From IMG/VR virus record IMGVR_UViG_3300032271_000563, positions 1 to 52,850 of that record: a DNA stretch of 52,850 nt; one strand, written 5' to 3'. A model generated the notes under the pieces. It searched no databases and was not told the origin of the DNA. It worked only from the letters and a program-made list of their open reading frames with translations. Of the stretch, positions 1-5,809 are shown piece after piece. Made by a program: the position numbers and the translations under genes. The DNA is from a virus. The number at the start of each line of letters is the position of its first letter. The stretch's first letter is position 1.

Positions 1-1
1 A

Positions 2-247
2 AAAGAACGTGAGGCGGTGGCTAATTGGATTATGGGCAAAGGTTTTGCTACAGGTCATGGAGACACTACCGTTGATATGCTTAATGAGCTAGAGTGGCAA
101 GTAGCAGAGCGTGAGCGTGAGGCGTGTGCAAAGATTGCAGAAAATAGAATGTTGGATGATAAAAATGAAAATATAAAAAAAGGATATTTTTATGCCCAAC
201 AAAGCATTGCTCAAGATATTCGTGAGAGGAAAAGAACACATGACTGA
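2..247 (+). CDS. Hypothetical phage protein, 5' end outside window
   Basis: The reading frame is open to the left edge: codons from base 2 give KEREAVANW before the GTG at 17, so the gene almost certainly starts outside the window. The visible 80 or so residues contain a conserved-looking GHGDT...ELEWQ block followed by a charged ERERE/ACAKIAE helix. I associate this pattern with small early proteins of uncultured aquatic phages, but no function is known. A related ERELCIEY helix occurs in the leftward gene at 49051-49281. It overlaps the next gene by 8 bp, so both probably sit in one transcript. Confidence 0.7.
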   Translation, partial: KEREAVANWIMGKGFATGHGDTTVDMLNELEWQVAEREREACAKIAENRMLDDKNENIKKGYFYAQQSIAQDIRERKRTHD

Positions 248-503
248 AGAAACAAATAAATGCACAGCCTGTTCTTGTGACTTTACAGATGATGAGGGTG
301 GCGTACATGGTGACTTTGGCATTCTTCCAATGTCTTTCTGTCCTACTTGCCTCTCTTGTATGCTAGACATGGCTGAACAGTTGAACCCTAAAGAATGGGT
401 AGGGCTGACAAATAAGGACAAACAAAAATTAGCCGCAGAACATCACGATTGGGAAAGTTTATGTTTTGCGGTTGAAGCCAAATTAAAGGAGAAAAACACA
501 TGA
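240..503 (+). CDS. Small Cys-rich (putative zinc-binding) protein
   Basis: An 87-residue protein beginning MTEETNKCTAC. A longer frame opens at 192, but the ATG at 240 is preceded by an A/G-rich ribosome site (gaggaaaaga) and overlaps the previous stop, so I chose it. Seen: a CTAC pair near residues 8-11, then FCPTCLSC around residues 37-44, enough cysteines for one zinc site. The middle EGGVHGDFGILPMSF block looks conserved in phage small proteins; a similar DTHGDLQILP string occurs in the leftward gene at 51140-51511. Function unknown. A DNA- or protein-binding adaptor is possible but not shown. Confidence 0.75.
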   Translation: MTEETNKCTACSCDFTDDEGGVHGDFGILPMSFCPTCLSCMLDMAEQLNPKEWVGLTNKDKQKLAAEHHDWESLCFAVEAKLKEKNT

Positions 504-844
504 CTGATAAATTAATTGATCCAAATGCCGCAGTTGATTTTATGTACAGCCACGCTGTGCAATTTGCTCAAGCCAAAGCAAACAGGTTTTACCTGGAAGA
601 GTACCGTAAGACATTAAAGGCAGAGCTATGCAAGACAGCATTGGAAGTTGGTTTTGAGGCTGTCAATGCCCAGGAGCGGGAGGCGTACTCCAGTCCCAAG
701 TACAAAGCGCACCTGACGGCCATTAAAGAGGCTATACAGCTTGAAGAGCAACTAAGGTGGCAACTGGTTGCCGCCCAGGCAAGAATCGACGTATGGCGGT
801 CCCAGGAGGCTAGCAACAGGGCATTTGATAAGGCGGTGGTATGA
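500..844 (+). CDS. Hypothetical early phage protein, helical
   Basis: 114 residues, joined to the upstream gene by a 4-bp ATGA overlap and to the next gene in the same way (841-844). It is almost entirely helical and charged, with EYRKTLKAEL, then VNAQEREAYSSPKY, then RWQLVAAQARIDVWRSQEA. The pattern recalls small conserved early proteins of uncultured phages. No catalytic motif or membrane segment is visible. Its place in an operon with the HNH/Ref-like gene suggests a role in early DNA metabolism, which is inference only. Confidence 0.75.
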   Translation: MTDKLIDPNAAVDFMYSHAVQFAQAKANRFYLEEYRKTLKAELCKTALEVGFEAVNAQEREAYSSPKYKAHLTAIKEAIQLEEQLRWQLVAAQARIDVWRSQEASNRAFDKAVV

Positions 845-1122
845 ACAACAGCCTAACAACAAAAGAGCGCGATTACGTTGGCCTGGTTAAGCTGTTGCCC
901 TGCTCTGTATGTGATGCGGCTGGTCCTAGCAGTGCCCACCACGTTAAACAGGGAAACCAATACACAGTGGTGGCCCTGTGCTGGGACTGTCACCAGGGTC
1001 CTATGCTGGGTTGGCACGGGCAGAAAAGAATGTGGGGCATTAAAAAAATGGACATGGATGATGCGTTAAATACAACAATTAAGCGGGTGATTGAATTAAT
1101 TAATAACCCTACAGTTGCGTAG
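841..1122 (+). CDS. HNH/Ref-like zinc-binding nuclease-type protein
   Basis: 93 residues. Visible metal-binding pattern: C21-x2-C24, H33-H34, then C47-x2-C50-H51 and a WHG at 58-60. CxxC...HH...C-x-DCH is the layout of short HNH-type proteins, including phage P1 Ref, a RecA-dependent nuclease, and its small phage relatives. The C-terminal WGIKKMD...ALNTTIKRVIE helix also fits that group. The likely role is a structure- or recombination-linked nuclease in DNA metabolism. The catalytic assignment is by motif only; a pure zinc-binding DNA protein is the alternative. Confidence 0.6.
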   Translation: MNNSLTTKERDYVGLVKLLPCSVCDAAGPSSAHHVKQGNQYTVVALCWDCHQGPMLGWHGQKRMWGIKKMDMDDALNTTIKRVIELINNPTVA

Positions 1123-1144
1123 GATATTAACTTTGAGTTAAGAT
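1115..1144 (+). promoter_or_regulatory. Early promoter with TTAAC-N5-GTTAA operator
   Basis: -35 TTGCGT (1115-1120), an 18-bp spacer and -10 TAAGAT (1139-1144). A dyad TTAAC-tttga-GTTAA (1127-1141) fills the spacer and runs into the -10. The same arrangement, with a perfect TTGACA -35, occurs at 2273-2302. Dyad placement over the -10 is what a repressor operator would look like. The predicted start falls at about 1151, at the foot of the conserved hairpin. Confidence 0.65.
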
Positions 1145-1150
1145 AGCGTT

Positions 1151-1166
1151 ACTGCAACAGAGCAGT
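1151..1166 (+). promoter_or_regulatory. 5'-terminal mRNA hairpin (ACTGC...GCAGT)
   Basis: Arms ACTGC (1151-1155) and GCAGT (1162-1166) with a 6-nt loop lie where the transcript from the upstream promoter should begin, followed by TTATTTGAAACA. The second early promoter has the same arms and tail with a different 5-nt loop (2310-2324). Conserved arms with a free loop suggest an RNA structure, perhaps an mRNA-stabilising 5' stem-loop. Confidence 0.5.
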
Positions 1167-1192
1167 TTATTTGAAACACAAAGGAAAACACC

Positions 1193-1489
1193 ATGACAAC
1201 AGCAACATTAGTTACCCTCGCAATCGTTGACGAAATTGGTTTCTTGGAAGAAGAGATCAAAAACAAACAAGCAGAACTTGAGTCCAAAAAAGACGAACTC
1301 AAATTATTGGGTGCAGGCACATACGTTGGAGCCTTGTTTGTAACTAACATAACCAACACCCCAGAGAAGAAATCTGTATCCTGGGCCAAAGCCGCCAAAG
1401 AGGTAAACATACCCGCCGCAATTGTTGAAAAGCACACTACAGTGACTTACAACATTTTGTCAGCTACTACCAAAGCCCGTTCAAACTAA
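1193..1489 (+). CDS. Hypothetical early phage protein with N-terminal coiled coil
   Basis: 98 residues, first gene after the promoter at 1115-1144, with an AAGGAAAA ribosome site before its ATG. Residues 13-37 form a charged helix, likely coiled coil (DEIGFLEEEIKNKQAELESK). The C-terminal half (VSWAKAAKEVNIPAAIVEKH) resembles a short helix-turn-helix-like stretch, though I cannot place it in a family. It probably encodes a cytoplasmic early protein; function unknown. Confidence 0.65.
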   Translation: MTTATLVTLAIVDEIGFLEEEIKNKQAELESKKDELKLLGAGTYVGALFVTNITNTPEKKSVSWAKAAKEVNIPAAIVEKHTTVTYNILSATTKARSN

Positions 1490-1499
1490 GGGGTACACA

Positions 1500-1769
1500 A
1501 TGACAAGAGCAATCATTAAATCAGCAATGTCAATTTCTGAATTGGCTTACACACTAGACAACATTTCTACTGATGACAAAAAAGAAATTGAAGACTATAC
1601 AGATGCTGAAATTTTGCATGAGGCTGAATATGTTTTAGGATTATTCACTGATCCTAACGAGACACATTGGAATGCAGAAGATTTGCGTGGAGAGAACGGT
1701 CCAGGACAAAAAAAATGGGCTAAAGCTGAAGTACGTAAACTGCAAGCATTCATTAAAAAATATAGTTAA
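1500..1769 (+). CDS. Hypothetical early phage protein
   Basis: 89 residues, 11 bp after the previous stop, with a GGGG-containing ribosome site. Acidic N-terminal half (STDDKKEIEDYTDAEILHEA), then FTDPNETHWNAEDL, and a basic C-terminal helix ending KLQAFIKKYS. No recognised domain, cysteine cluster or membrane segment. It shares the transcript of the 1193 gene and is followed by a GC-rich hairpin that may limit read-through. Confidence 0.65.
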   Translation: MTRAIIKSAMSISELAYTLDNISTDDKKEIEDYTDAEILHEAEYVLGLFTDPNETHWNAEDLRGENGPGQKKWAKAEVRKLQAFIKKYS

Positions 1770-1776
1770 ACCAACT

Positions 1777-1792
1777 GCCCCCTTAGGGGGGC
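1777..1792 (+). promoter_or_regulatory. GC-rich hairpin before the 1807 gene
   Basis: GCCCCC-TTAG-GGGGGC forms a 6-bp stem with a 4-nt loop. No T-run follows; instead the AAAGGA ribosome site of the next gene lies 2 nt downstream. It may be a leaky terminator, an RNA-processing or stabilising element, or a modulator of translation of the 1807 gene. Confidence 0.45.
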
Positions 1793-1806
1793 TTAAAGGA
1801 ACCAAA

Positions 1807-2070
1807 ATGACATACTCATCAGCCTGCGGAACAATAGTCAGAACATCACGCAGAAATCGTGGAGTTGGATCAAACCCAAATGGTCGCAAAGAATGGATTG
1901 TGATTCGTAGAGACACATATGTTGGTGCATTGAAGTTGTGGAGGCCAACTATGCCAATGACTATCAAGCAAGCTTGCGAGGCTTTTGATCACCTCAGTCG
2001 TTGGGATGAGACAGAAGTAAAAATGATCACTGTAAAAGAGTGGGAACAAATGAAAAAGGAAATGGTATGA
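1807..2070 (+). CDS. Hypothetical early phage protein
   Basis: 87 residues. The frame is open further upstream (to 1672), but the ATG at 1807 has a good AAAGGA site and follows the previous gene's stop, so I start here. Seen: a basic N-terminus with TSRRNRGVGSNPNGRKEW, then RDTYVGALKLWRP and a helical C-terminus ending EWEQMKKEMV. Net positive charge could suit nucleic-acid contact, but no family is recognised. It overlaps the next gene by 4 bp. Confidence 0.6.
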   Translation: MTYSSACGTIVRTSRRNRGVGSNPNGRKEWIVIRRDTYVGALKLWRPTMPMTIKQACEAFDHLSRWDETEVKMITVKEWEQMKKEMV

Positions 2071-2276
2071 ACGAAGAAATCGAAACAATCGTCCGCACCG
2101 AAGACGGTGTCCGCGTAGCAGTCTCCCAGTGGAGCAACGACAGCGTATGGTTAAGTCTTCAGGCTCACCATGCAACAATGCATGTAACCTTTACGCGAGC
2201 AGAAACCGAGCAATTGTTCGCTGGCTTAAAAGCCATTTTGGATTTACCTGTGGCCGAACAAAGCCCACAGAGTTGA
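2067..2276 (+). CDS. Hypothetical small early protein
   Basis: 69 residues from an ATG in a 4-bp overlap with the upstream stop; a longer in-frame start at 2040 lies inside the previous gene and is less likely. Alternating short strands (TIVRTEDGVRVAVSQW, VWLSLQAHHATMHVTF) and a C-terminal helix suggest a compact alpha/beta protein. No motif recognised. The -35 of the next promoter (TTGACA, 2273-2278) overlaps its stop codon. Confidence 0.65.
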   Translation: MNEEIETIVRTEDGVRVAVSQWSNDSVWLSLQAHHATMHVTFTRAETEQLFAGLKAILDLPVAEQSPQS

Positions 2277-2302
2277 CAGGGCTATTAACTTTCTGTTAAG
2301 AT
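2273..2302 (+). promoter_or_regulatory. Early promoter with TTAAC-N5-GTTAA operator
   Basis: Consensus -35 TTGACA (2273-2278), an 18-bp spacer, -10 TAAGAT (2297-2302). The dyad TTAAC-tttct-GTTAA (2285-2299) spans the spacer and the first bases of the -10. This is the strongest promoter I can see in the window and it drives the DUF932 gene. It shares spacing, dyad position and leader hairpin with the promoter at 1115-1144. Confidence 0.75.
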
Positions 2303-2309
2303 ACCAATC

Positions 2310-2324
2310 ACTGCATATCGCAGT
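2310..2324 (+). promoter_or_regulatory. 5'-terminal mRNA hairpin, second copy
   Basis: Arms ACTGC (2310-2314) and GCAGT (2320-2324) enclose the loop ATATC, followed by TTATTTGAAACA as at the first early promoter. The predicted transcription start lies at about 2309-2310, so the hairpin would cap the 5' end of the DUF932 mRNA. Confidence 0.5.
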
Positions 2325-2354
2325 TTATTTGAAACATTTTTAAAGGATTAAATC

Positions 2355-3203
2355 ATGTATCGTTTTTCAACTTCTTCCAAGCAATCAGCATATCGTTCAA
2401 ACAACCCTTTGTCGAATGAGCAGATTGCTCGCTTTGCGCCAAGCGTATTGGCCGACACTGCTCACCAGTCCCGCGGTGACCGTTACACATTCATCCCTAC
2501 ATTGCAAGTAATTGACGGTTTACGCAATGAGGGTTTCGAGGCTTTCGAGGTGCGCCAAACCAATTGCCGTGACCTGGCCAAACGCGAGTTCACCAAGCAC
2601 ATGGTCCGCCTGCGCCATCCTGATGCTATTGCATCCCAGGGTGAAGTGCCTGAGTTGGTGTTGATCAATAGCCATGACGGCACAAGCTCATACCAATTGT
2701 TGGCTGGCTTTTTCCGCTTTGTGTGCTCCAACGGTTTAATCGCTGGTGACATCCAGTCTGACGTTCGTGTACGCCACAGCGGCAATGTGGTCCATGACGT
2801 GATCGAGGGTTCATTCAAAGTATTGGACAACGTCAAGCAAATCAGCAACAGCATTGGTGAGTTCAAAAGTATTACATTGAACAGATCAGAGCAAGAGTTG
2901 TTTGCCAACACTGCATTGCAGTTGCGCTGGGACGATAAGGCGCCTGTGACTGCTGAGCGCGTTCTCCAGGCCAATCGCCACGAAGACGTAAGTTCTGACC
3001 TCTGGACCACGTTTAACCGCGTCCAAGAGAACATGATCAAAGGTGGGGTATCAGGAAGGACCACTACAGGCCGCAGGATGCACACAAGAGGCGTCTCAGG
3101 TGTCAATGAGAACGTCAAGCTCAATCGCGCCTTGTGGAGCCTTGCAGACGGCATGGCAAAGCTTAAAGCCAGCGTAATTGATGTAGAGGAAGTGTTCGCT
3201 TAA
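2355..3203 (+). CDS. DUF932 family protein
   Basis: 282 residues. The segment from about residue 30 (SVLADTAHQSRGDRYTFIPT) through the FEVRQTNCRD, HMVRLRH and LINSHDGTSSYQLLAGFFRF blocks to VCSNGLIAG is the signature of the DUF932 family, common in phages, plasmids and mobile elements. The family's role is unknown; involvement in DNA metabolism or host takeover is often supposed. Length is normal for the family. It is a single gene with its own consensus promoter and leader hairpin and a strong terminator right after it, implying high early expression independent of its neighbours. Start: ATG with an AAAGGA site 8 nt upstream. Confidence 0.9.
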   Translation: MYRFSTSSKQSAYRSNNPLSNEQIARFAPSVLADTAHQSRGDRYTFIPTLQVIDGLRNEGFEAFEVRQTNCRDLAKREFTKHMVRLRHPDAIASQGEVPELVLINSHDGTSSYQLLAGFFRFVCSNGLIAGDIQSDVRVRHSGNVVHDVIEGSFKVLDNVKQISNSIGEFKSITLNRSEQELFANTALQLRWDDKAPVTAERVLQANRHEDVSSDLWTTFNRVQENMIKGGVSGRTTTGRRMHTRGVSGVNENVKLNRALWSLADGMAKLKASVIDVEEVFA

Positions 3204-3210
3204 CAACCAC

Positions 3211-3232
3211 GGGGCTACGGCCCCTTTTTTAT
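3211..3232 (+). terminator. Rho-independent terminator after DUF932 gene
   Basis: GGGGC-TACG-GCCCC stem-loop (3211-3224) followed by TTTTTTATT. A classical intrinsic terminator 8 bp after the DUF932 stop. The same GGGGCTACGGCCCC core is used at 21894-21918. Confidence 0.9.
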
Positions 3233-3242
3233 TGGACCCACA

Positions 3243-3425
3243 ATGAACTTTAAAGAATTAGAATTTTTCAATGCTGGTGAAGATTTCACTGCACACGCCG
3301 TGTTATCATATGCTTTACAAACAGGCCAGGACCTTACGGGGTTGTTGAACTATTTGGGTTATGACGTTGTAAATAACGAAACCCTGGTAGCAAACAGCAA
3401 CCTTTTAGGTATAATTAACAAATAG
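3243..3425 (+). CDS. Small hypothetical protein
   Basis: 60 residues, starting 11 bp after the terminator T-run. Acidic N-terminus (MNFKELEFFNAGEDF), then a helix-rich middle (AVLSYALQTGQDLTGLLNYLGYDV). No motif is recognised. Its 3' end overlaps the TATAAT and operator-like dyad at 3410-3432. Coding is supported by start context and codon usage but not by homology I can name. Confidence 0.5.
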   Translation: MNFKELEFFNAGEDFTAHAVLSYALQTGQDLTGLLNYLGYDVVNNETLVANSNLLGIINK

Positions 3426-3432
3426 TTAATAA
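3410..3432 (+). promoter_or_regulatory. Promoter-like element with third TTAAC-N5-GTTAA dyad
   Basis: A perfect TATAAT (3410-3415) runs into the dyad TTAAC-aaata-GTTAA (3415-3429), and TAATAA (3427-3432) lies where the -10 sits in the two early promoters. No good -35 is visible. It lies just before the 3453 gene. An inverted copy of the half-sites (GTTAA-taatc-TTAAC) overlaps its right side (3425-3439), so two operators could be juxtaposed. Confidence 0.5.
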
Positions 3433-3452
3433 TCTTAACCTGGAGTAAACAA

Positions 3453-3746
3453 ATGGCCAAAACCTTAATCGATACTGTCACAAAAAGAAAACGGACCCCA
3501 GTCGAGCCAAAAGAAGACAAGCTTTACCCAAAACAGAAGATAGTCAGCGCCCAGGGCACAAAGCCACCAGGACCGCCCAAGGCGCCCACCATGGAACAAG
3601 TACAAGACGTAGAGTGGATGAATTGGGTGGAATACGCCCAAAGCCGCATAAGATACCTGGAAAACAAATTGGCATTACAAGCAGATGAAATCGATTATCA
3701 CAAGCAGTCGATAAAACGCCTCAAGAATCGCATCTTGCAGGGATAA
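3453..3746 (+). CDS. Hypothetical protein with C-terminal coiled coil, pre-terminase
   Basis: 97 residues. Basic, proline-rich N-terminal 50 residues (TVTKRKRTPVEPKEDK, GTKPPGPPKAP), then a predicted coiled coil from about residue 58 (QSRIRYLENKLALQADEI) ending KRLKNRILQG. Ribosome site TGGAG before the ATG. It lies directly before the terminase small subunit. A DNA- or terminase-associated role would fit the charge pattern but is not shown. Confidence 0.65.
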   Translation: MAKTLIDTVTKRKRTPVEPKEDKLYPKQKIVSAQGTKPPGPPKAPTMEQVQDVEWMNWVEYAQSRIRYLENKLALQADEIDYHKQSIKRLKNRILQG

Positions 3747-3798
3747 ACCAAAATAGTTACACTTACTCGCAGTGCATAGGACTTTCGGAGAATAGGGA

Positions 3799-4314
3799 AT
3801 GCCTGACAAAAAGCTGACAACAACGCCGCCTAATAAACGTGGACGGCCATCAACATACACTGAACACATAGCCCAGGTCATATGTGTACGTATAGCTGAA
3901 GGGGAAAGCTTACGTAAGATAGTACTGGATGACAACATGCCCGATAGGGTGACGATTTACCGTTGGTTGTTGGATAAGCCAGATTTCTGCAACCAATACG
4001 CTCGCGCACGTGAAGACCAGGCTGAGACTCACGCTGACGAAATCGTGGACATTGCTGACCAACTGCCGTACCAGATCACTGACAAAGACGGCAACATTCG
4101 GATTGATTCTGCTTACGTACAGTGGCAAAAGAACCGCATAGACGCTCGCAAATGGGTTGCATCCAAGCTCAAGGCCACCAAGTATGGGGACGTGCTCAAA
4201 CACACTGGAGACGCGAATAACCCGCTTGTGGTGGACGTCATGGCCAAAGAGATTGTGACCAGCATGATCAAGAACGTCGAAATGAAACGTCAATTAGCCA
4301 GCAATGCAAGCTGA
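3799..4314 (+). CDS. terS: Terminase small subunit
   Basis: 171 residues. After a basic N-terminus (NKRGRPSTYTEHIAQ) comes a helix-turn-helix-like segment (GESLRKIVLDDNMPDRVTIYRW, about residues 35-57), then a charged helix with EDQAETHADEIVDIADQLP and RIDARKWVASKLKATKYGD. This pattern (REDQA-hhADEI, then DARKWxxSKhxPxxYGD) is typical of phage small terminases that recognise packaging DNA and load the large subunit. The overlap with the large-subunit gene (4304) supports the assignment. The start at 3799 has GGAG 11 nt upstream. Confidence 0.85.
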   Translation: MPDKKLTTTPPNKRGRPSTYTEHIAQVICVRIAEGESLRKIVLDDNMPDRVTIYRWLLDKPDFCNQYARAREDQAETHADEIVDIADQLPYQITDKDGNIRIDSAYVQWQKNRIDARKWVASKLKATKYGDVLKHTGDANNPLVVDVMAKEIVTSMIKNVEMKRQLASNAS

Positions 4315-5740
4315 CATACTAGATGACATTGAGGCCAAACTAAAGGACCCAGAGATCCAGGAGACGCTGTCCAAGCTGGCGCCTGAGGACCTGGCCGCAT
4401 TCCAGTGGCGCATGAACTGGTTAGCAAGCGCTCACGATCACCAGATCGAGCCTACGGGGGAGTGGTGGTCCATATGGGCTGTCATTGCAGGCAGGGGGGC
4501 GGGTAAATCGAGGCTGGCCGCGGAGAATATGGCATGGTGGGCCTGGAGTATCCCTAAGTCACGCTGGCTTGTAGCGGCCCCCACAAGCGCCGACATACGC
4601 GGTACTTGCTTTGAGGGTGAGTCTGGCCTGCTTGCTGTCATCCCTGAAATACTGATCAAAGACTACAACAAAAGTATTAGCCAGATTACGTTGATCAATG
4701 GGTCAATCATTGGCGGCATACCAGCATCTGAGCCCAACAGGTTCAGGGGGCCGCAGTGGCATGGAGCCTGGCTGGATGAGTTGGCCGCATATGACTACAT
4801 CACAGAGACGTGGGACCAGGTGCAGTTTAGCGTCCGTCTGGGCCAGCGCACCAGGATCATAGTCACTACTACCCCCAGGCCAAAAGATTTGATTGTGGAC
4901 CTGATAGGACGGGCTGGTGATGATGTTGCGTTGACAACGGCGTCCACTTACACCAACTTGATGAATTTAAGCCCAAGCTTTAAGAAACAGATTCTTAGCT
5001 ATGAGGGCACCAAGCTGGGACGCCAGGAGATTTATGCGGAGGTGCTGGACCCAGAAGACACTGGCATTATCAAGCGTTCGATGTTCAGGTTGTGGCCGCC
5101 ACACAAAGAGTTCCCCAAGTTCGAGTACATATTAAGTTCCTATGATGTTGCTTTCACGGACAAGACGCAGAACGACGCGACAGCAAATATTGTGTTTGGG
5201 GTGTTCAAGCCCACTGATGGTCCAATGAGCGTGATGGTGATCGACTGCTGGCAAGACCGCTTACAGTATCCTGACCTGCGCCCCAAGGTGATCGAAGAGT
5301 TCGAGGTGGTCTACGGTGAGGGCAAAGACAAGAAGAGGGTTGACTTGATCCTGGTGGAGGACAAAGCCGCGGGTATCAGCCTTATACAGGACTTGCAACG
5401 CGCTCACTTGCCTGTTCGTGGGTACAACCCAGGCCGAGCCGACAAGACGCAACGGTTGAACATTGTGTCCAACATCATTGCCGCAGGACGTGTATGGGTG
5501 CCTGAAAGCTCCAAGAACAAGGGTTACGTGCGTGATTGGGCCGAAGGGATGATAAGCCAGGTGTGTTCATTCCCTGAGTCAGCACACGACGATTACGTGG
5601 ACGCAATGACCCAGGCATTGAGGTACTTGAGGGATTCACACTGGCTGGACATTGATGGGCCCGCACCAGAAGACTATGACGAGGATGATTTGATTGACGC
5701 TGGGATGGTCAAACGTCGCGGTAATCCATACGCTCAATGA
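4304..5740 (+). CDS. terL: Terminase large subunit (ATPase-nuclease)
   Basis: 478 residues, overlapping the small subunit by 11 bp. It powers DNA packaging into the prohead and cuts the concatemer. ATPase: Walker A GRGAGKS at 63-69, Walker B WLDEL at 156-160 with catalytic E159, coupling motif TTTPRP at 188-193. RNase H-like nuclease: D281 in SSYDVAF, E352/D353 in LVEDK, and HDD at 428-430 followed by YVDA with D433. All key residues are present, so it should be active. Length is typical. Unusually, it is followed not by the portal but by a 6-kb polyvalent gene. Confidence 0.97.
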   Translation: MQADILDDIEAKLKDPEIQETLSKLAPEDLAAFQWRMNWLASAHDHQIEPTGEWWSIWAVIAGRGAGKSRLAAENMAWWAWSIPKSRWLVAAPTSADIRGTCFEGESGLLAVIPEILIKDYNKSISQITLINGSIIGGIPASEPNRFRGPQWHGAWLDELAAYDYITETWDQVQFSVRLGQRTRIIVTTTPRPKDLIVDLIGRAGDDVALTTASTYTNLMNLSPSFKKQILSYEGTKLGRQEIYAEVLDPEDTGIIKRSMFRLWPPHKEFPKFEYILSSYDVAFTDKTQNDATANIVFGVFKPTDGPMSVMVIDCWQDRLQYPDLRPKVIEEFEVVYGEGKDKKRVDLILVEDKAAGISLIQDLQRAHLPVRGYNPGRADKTQRLNIVSNIIAAGRVWVPESSKNKGYVRDWAEGMISQVCSFPESAHDDYVDAMTQALRYLRDSHWLDIDGPAPEDYDEDDLIDAGMVKRRGNPYAQ

Positions 5741-5750
5741 TTATGTGCTT

Positions 5751-5795
5751 ACTAGACCAAACCCCAAACCTTAGGCATAATGTGGTCAGTCTAGT
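5751..5795 (+). promoter_or_regulatory. Inverted repeat around a -10-like box before the polyvalent gene
   Basis: ACTAGAC (5751-5757) and GTCTAGT (5789-5795) are perfect 7-bp inverted repeats. Between them lies CATAAT (5776-5781), a good -10; no convincing -35 is seen. A GAGGT ribosome site (5801-5805) precedes the ATG at 5810. It may be a late promoter with an activator or repressor site; the dyad differs from the TTAAC-N5-GTTAA operators. Confidence 0.4.
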
Positions 5796-5809
5796 CCTAC
5801 GAGGTCAAA

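Noticed and set aside
2483-3154. 223-codon minus-strand frame
   Set aside because: Antisense to the well-supported DUF932 gene and without any recognisable motif or ribosome site.
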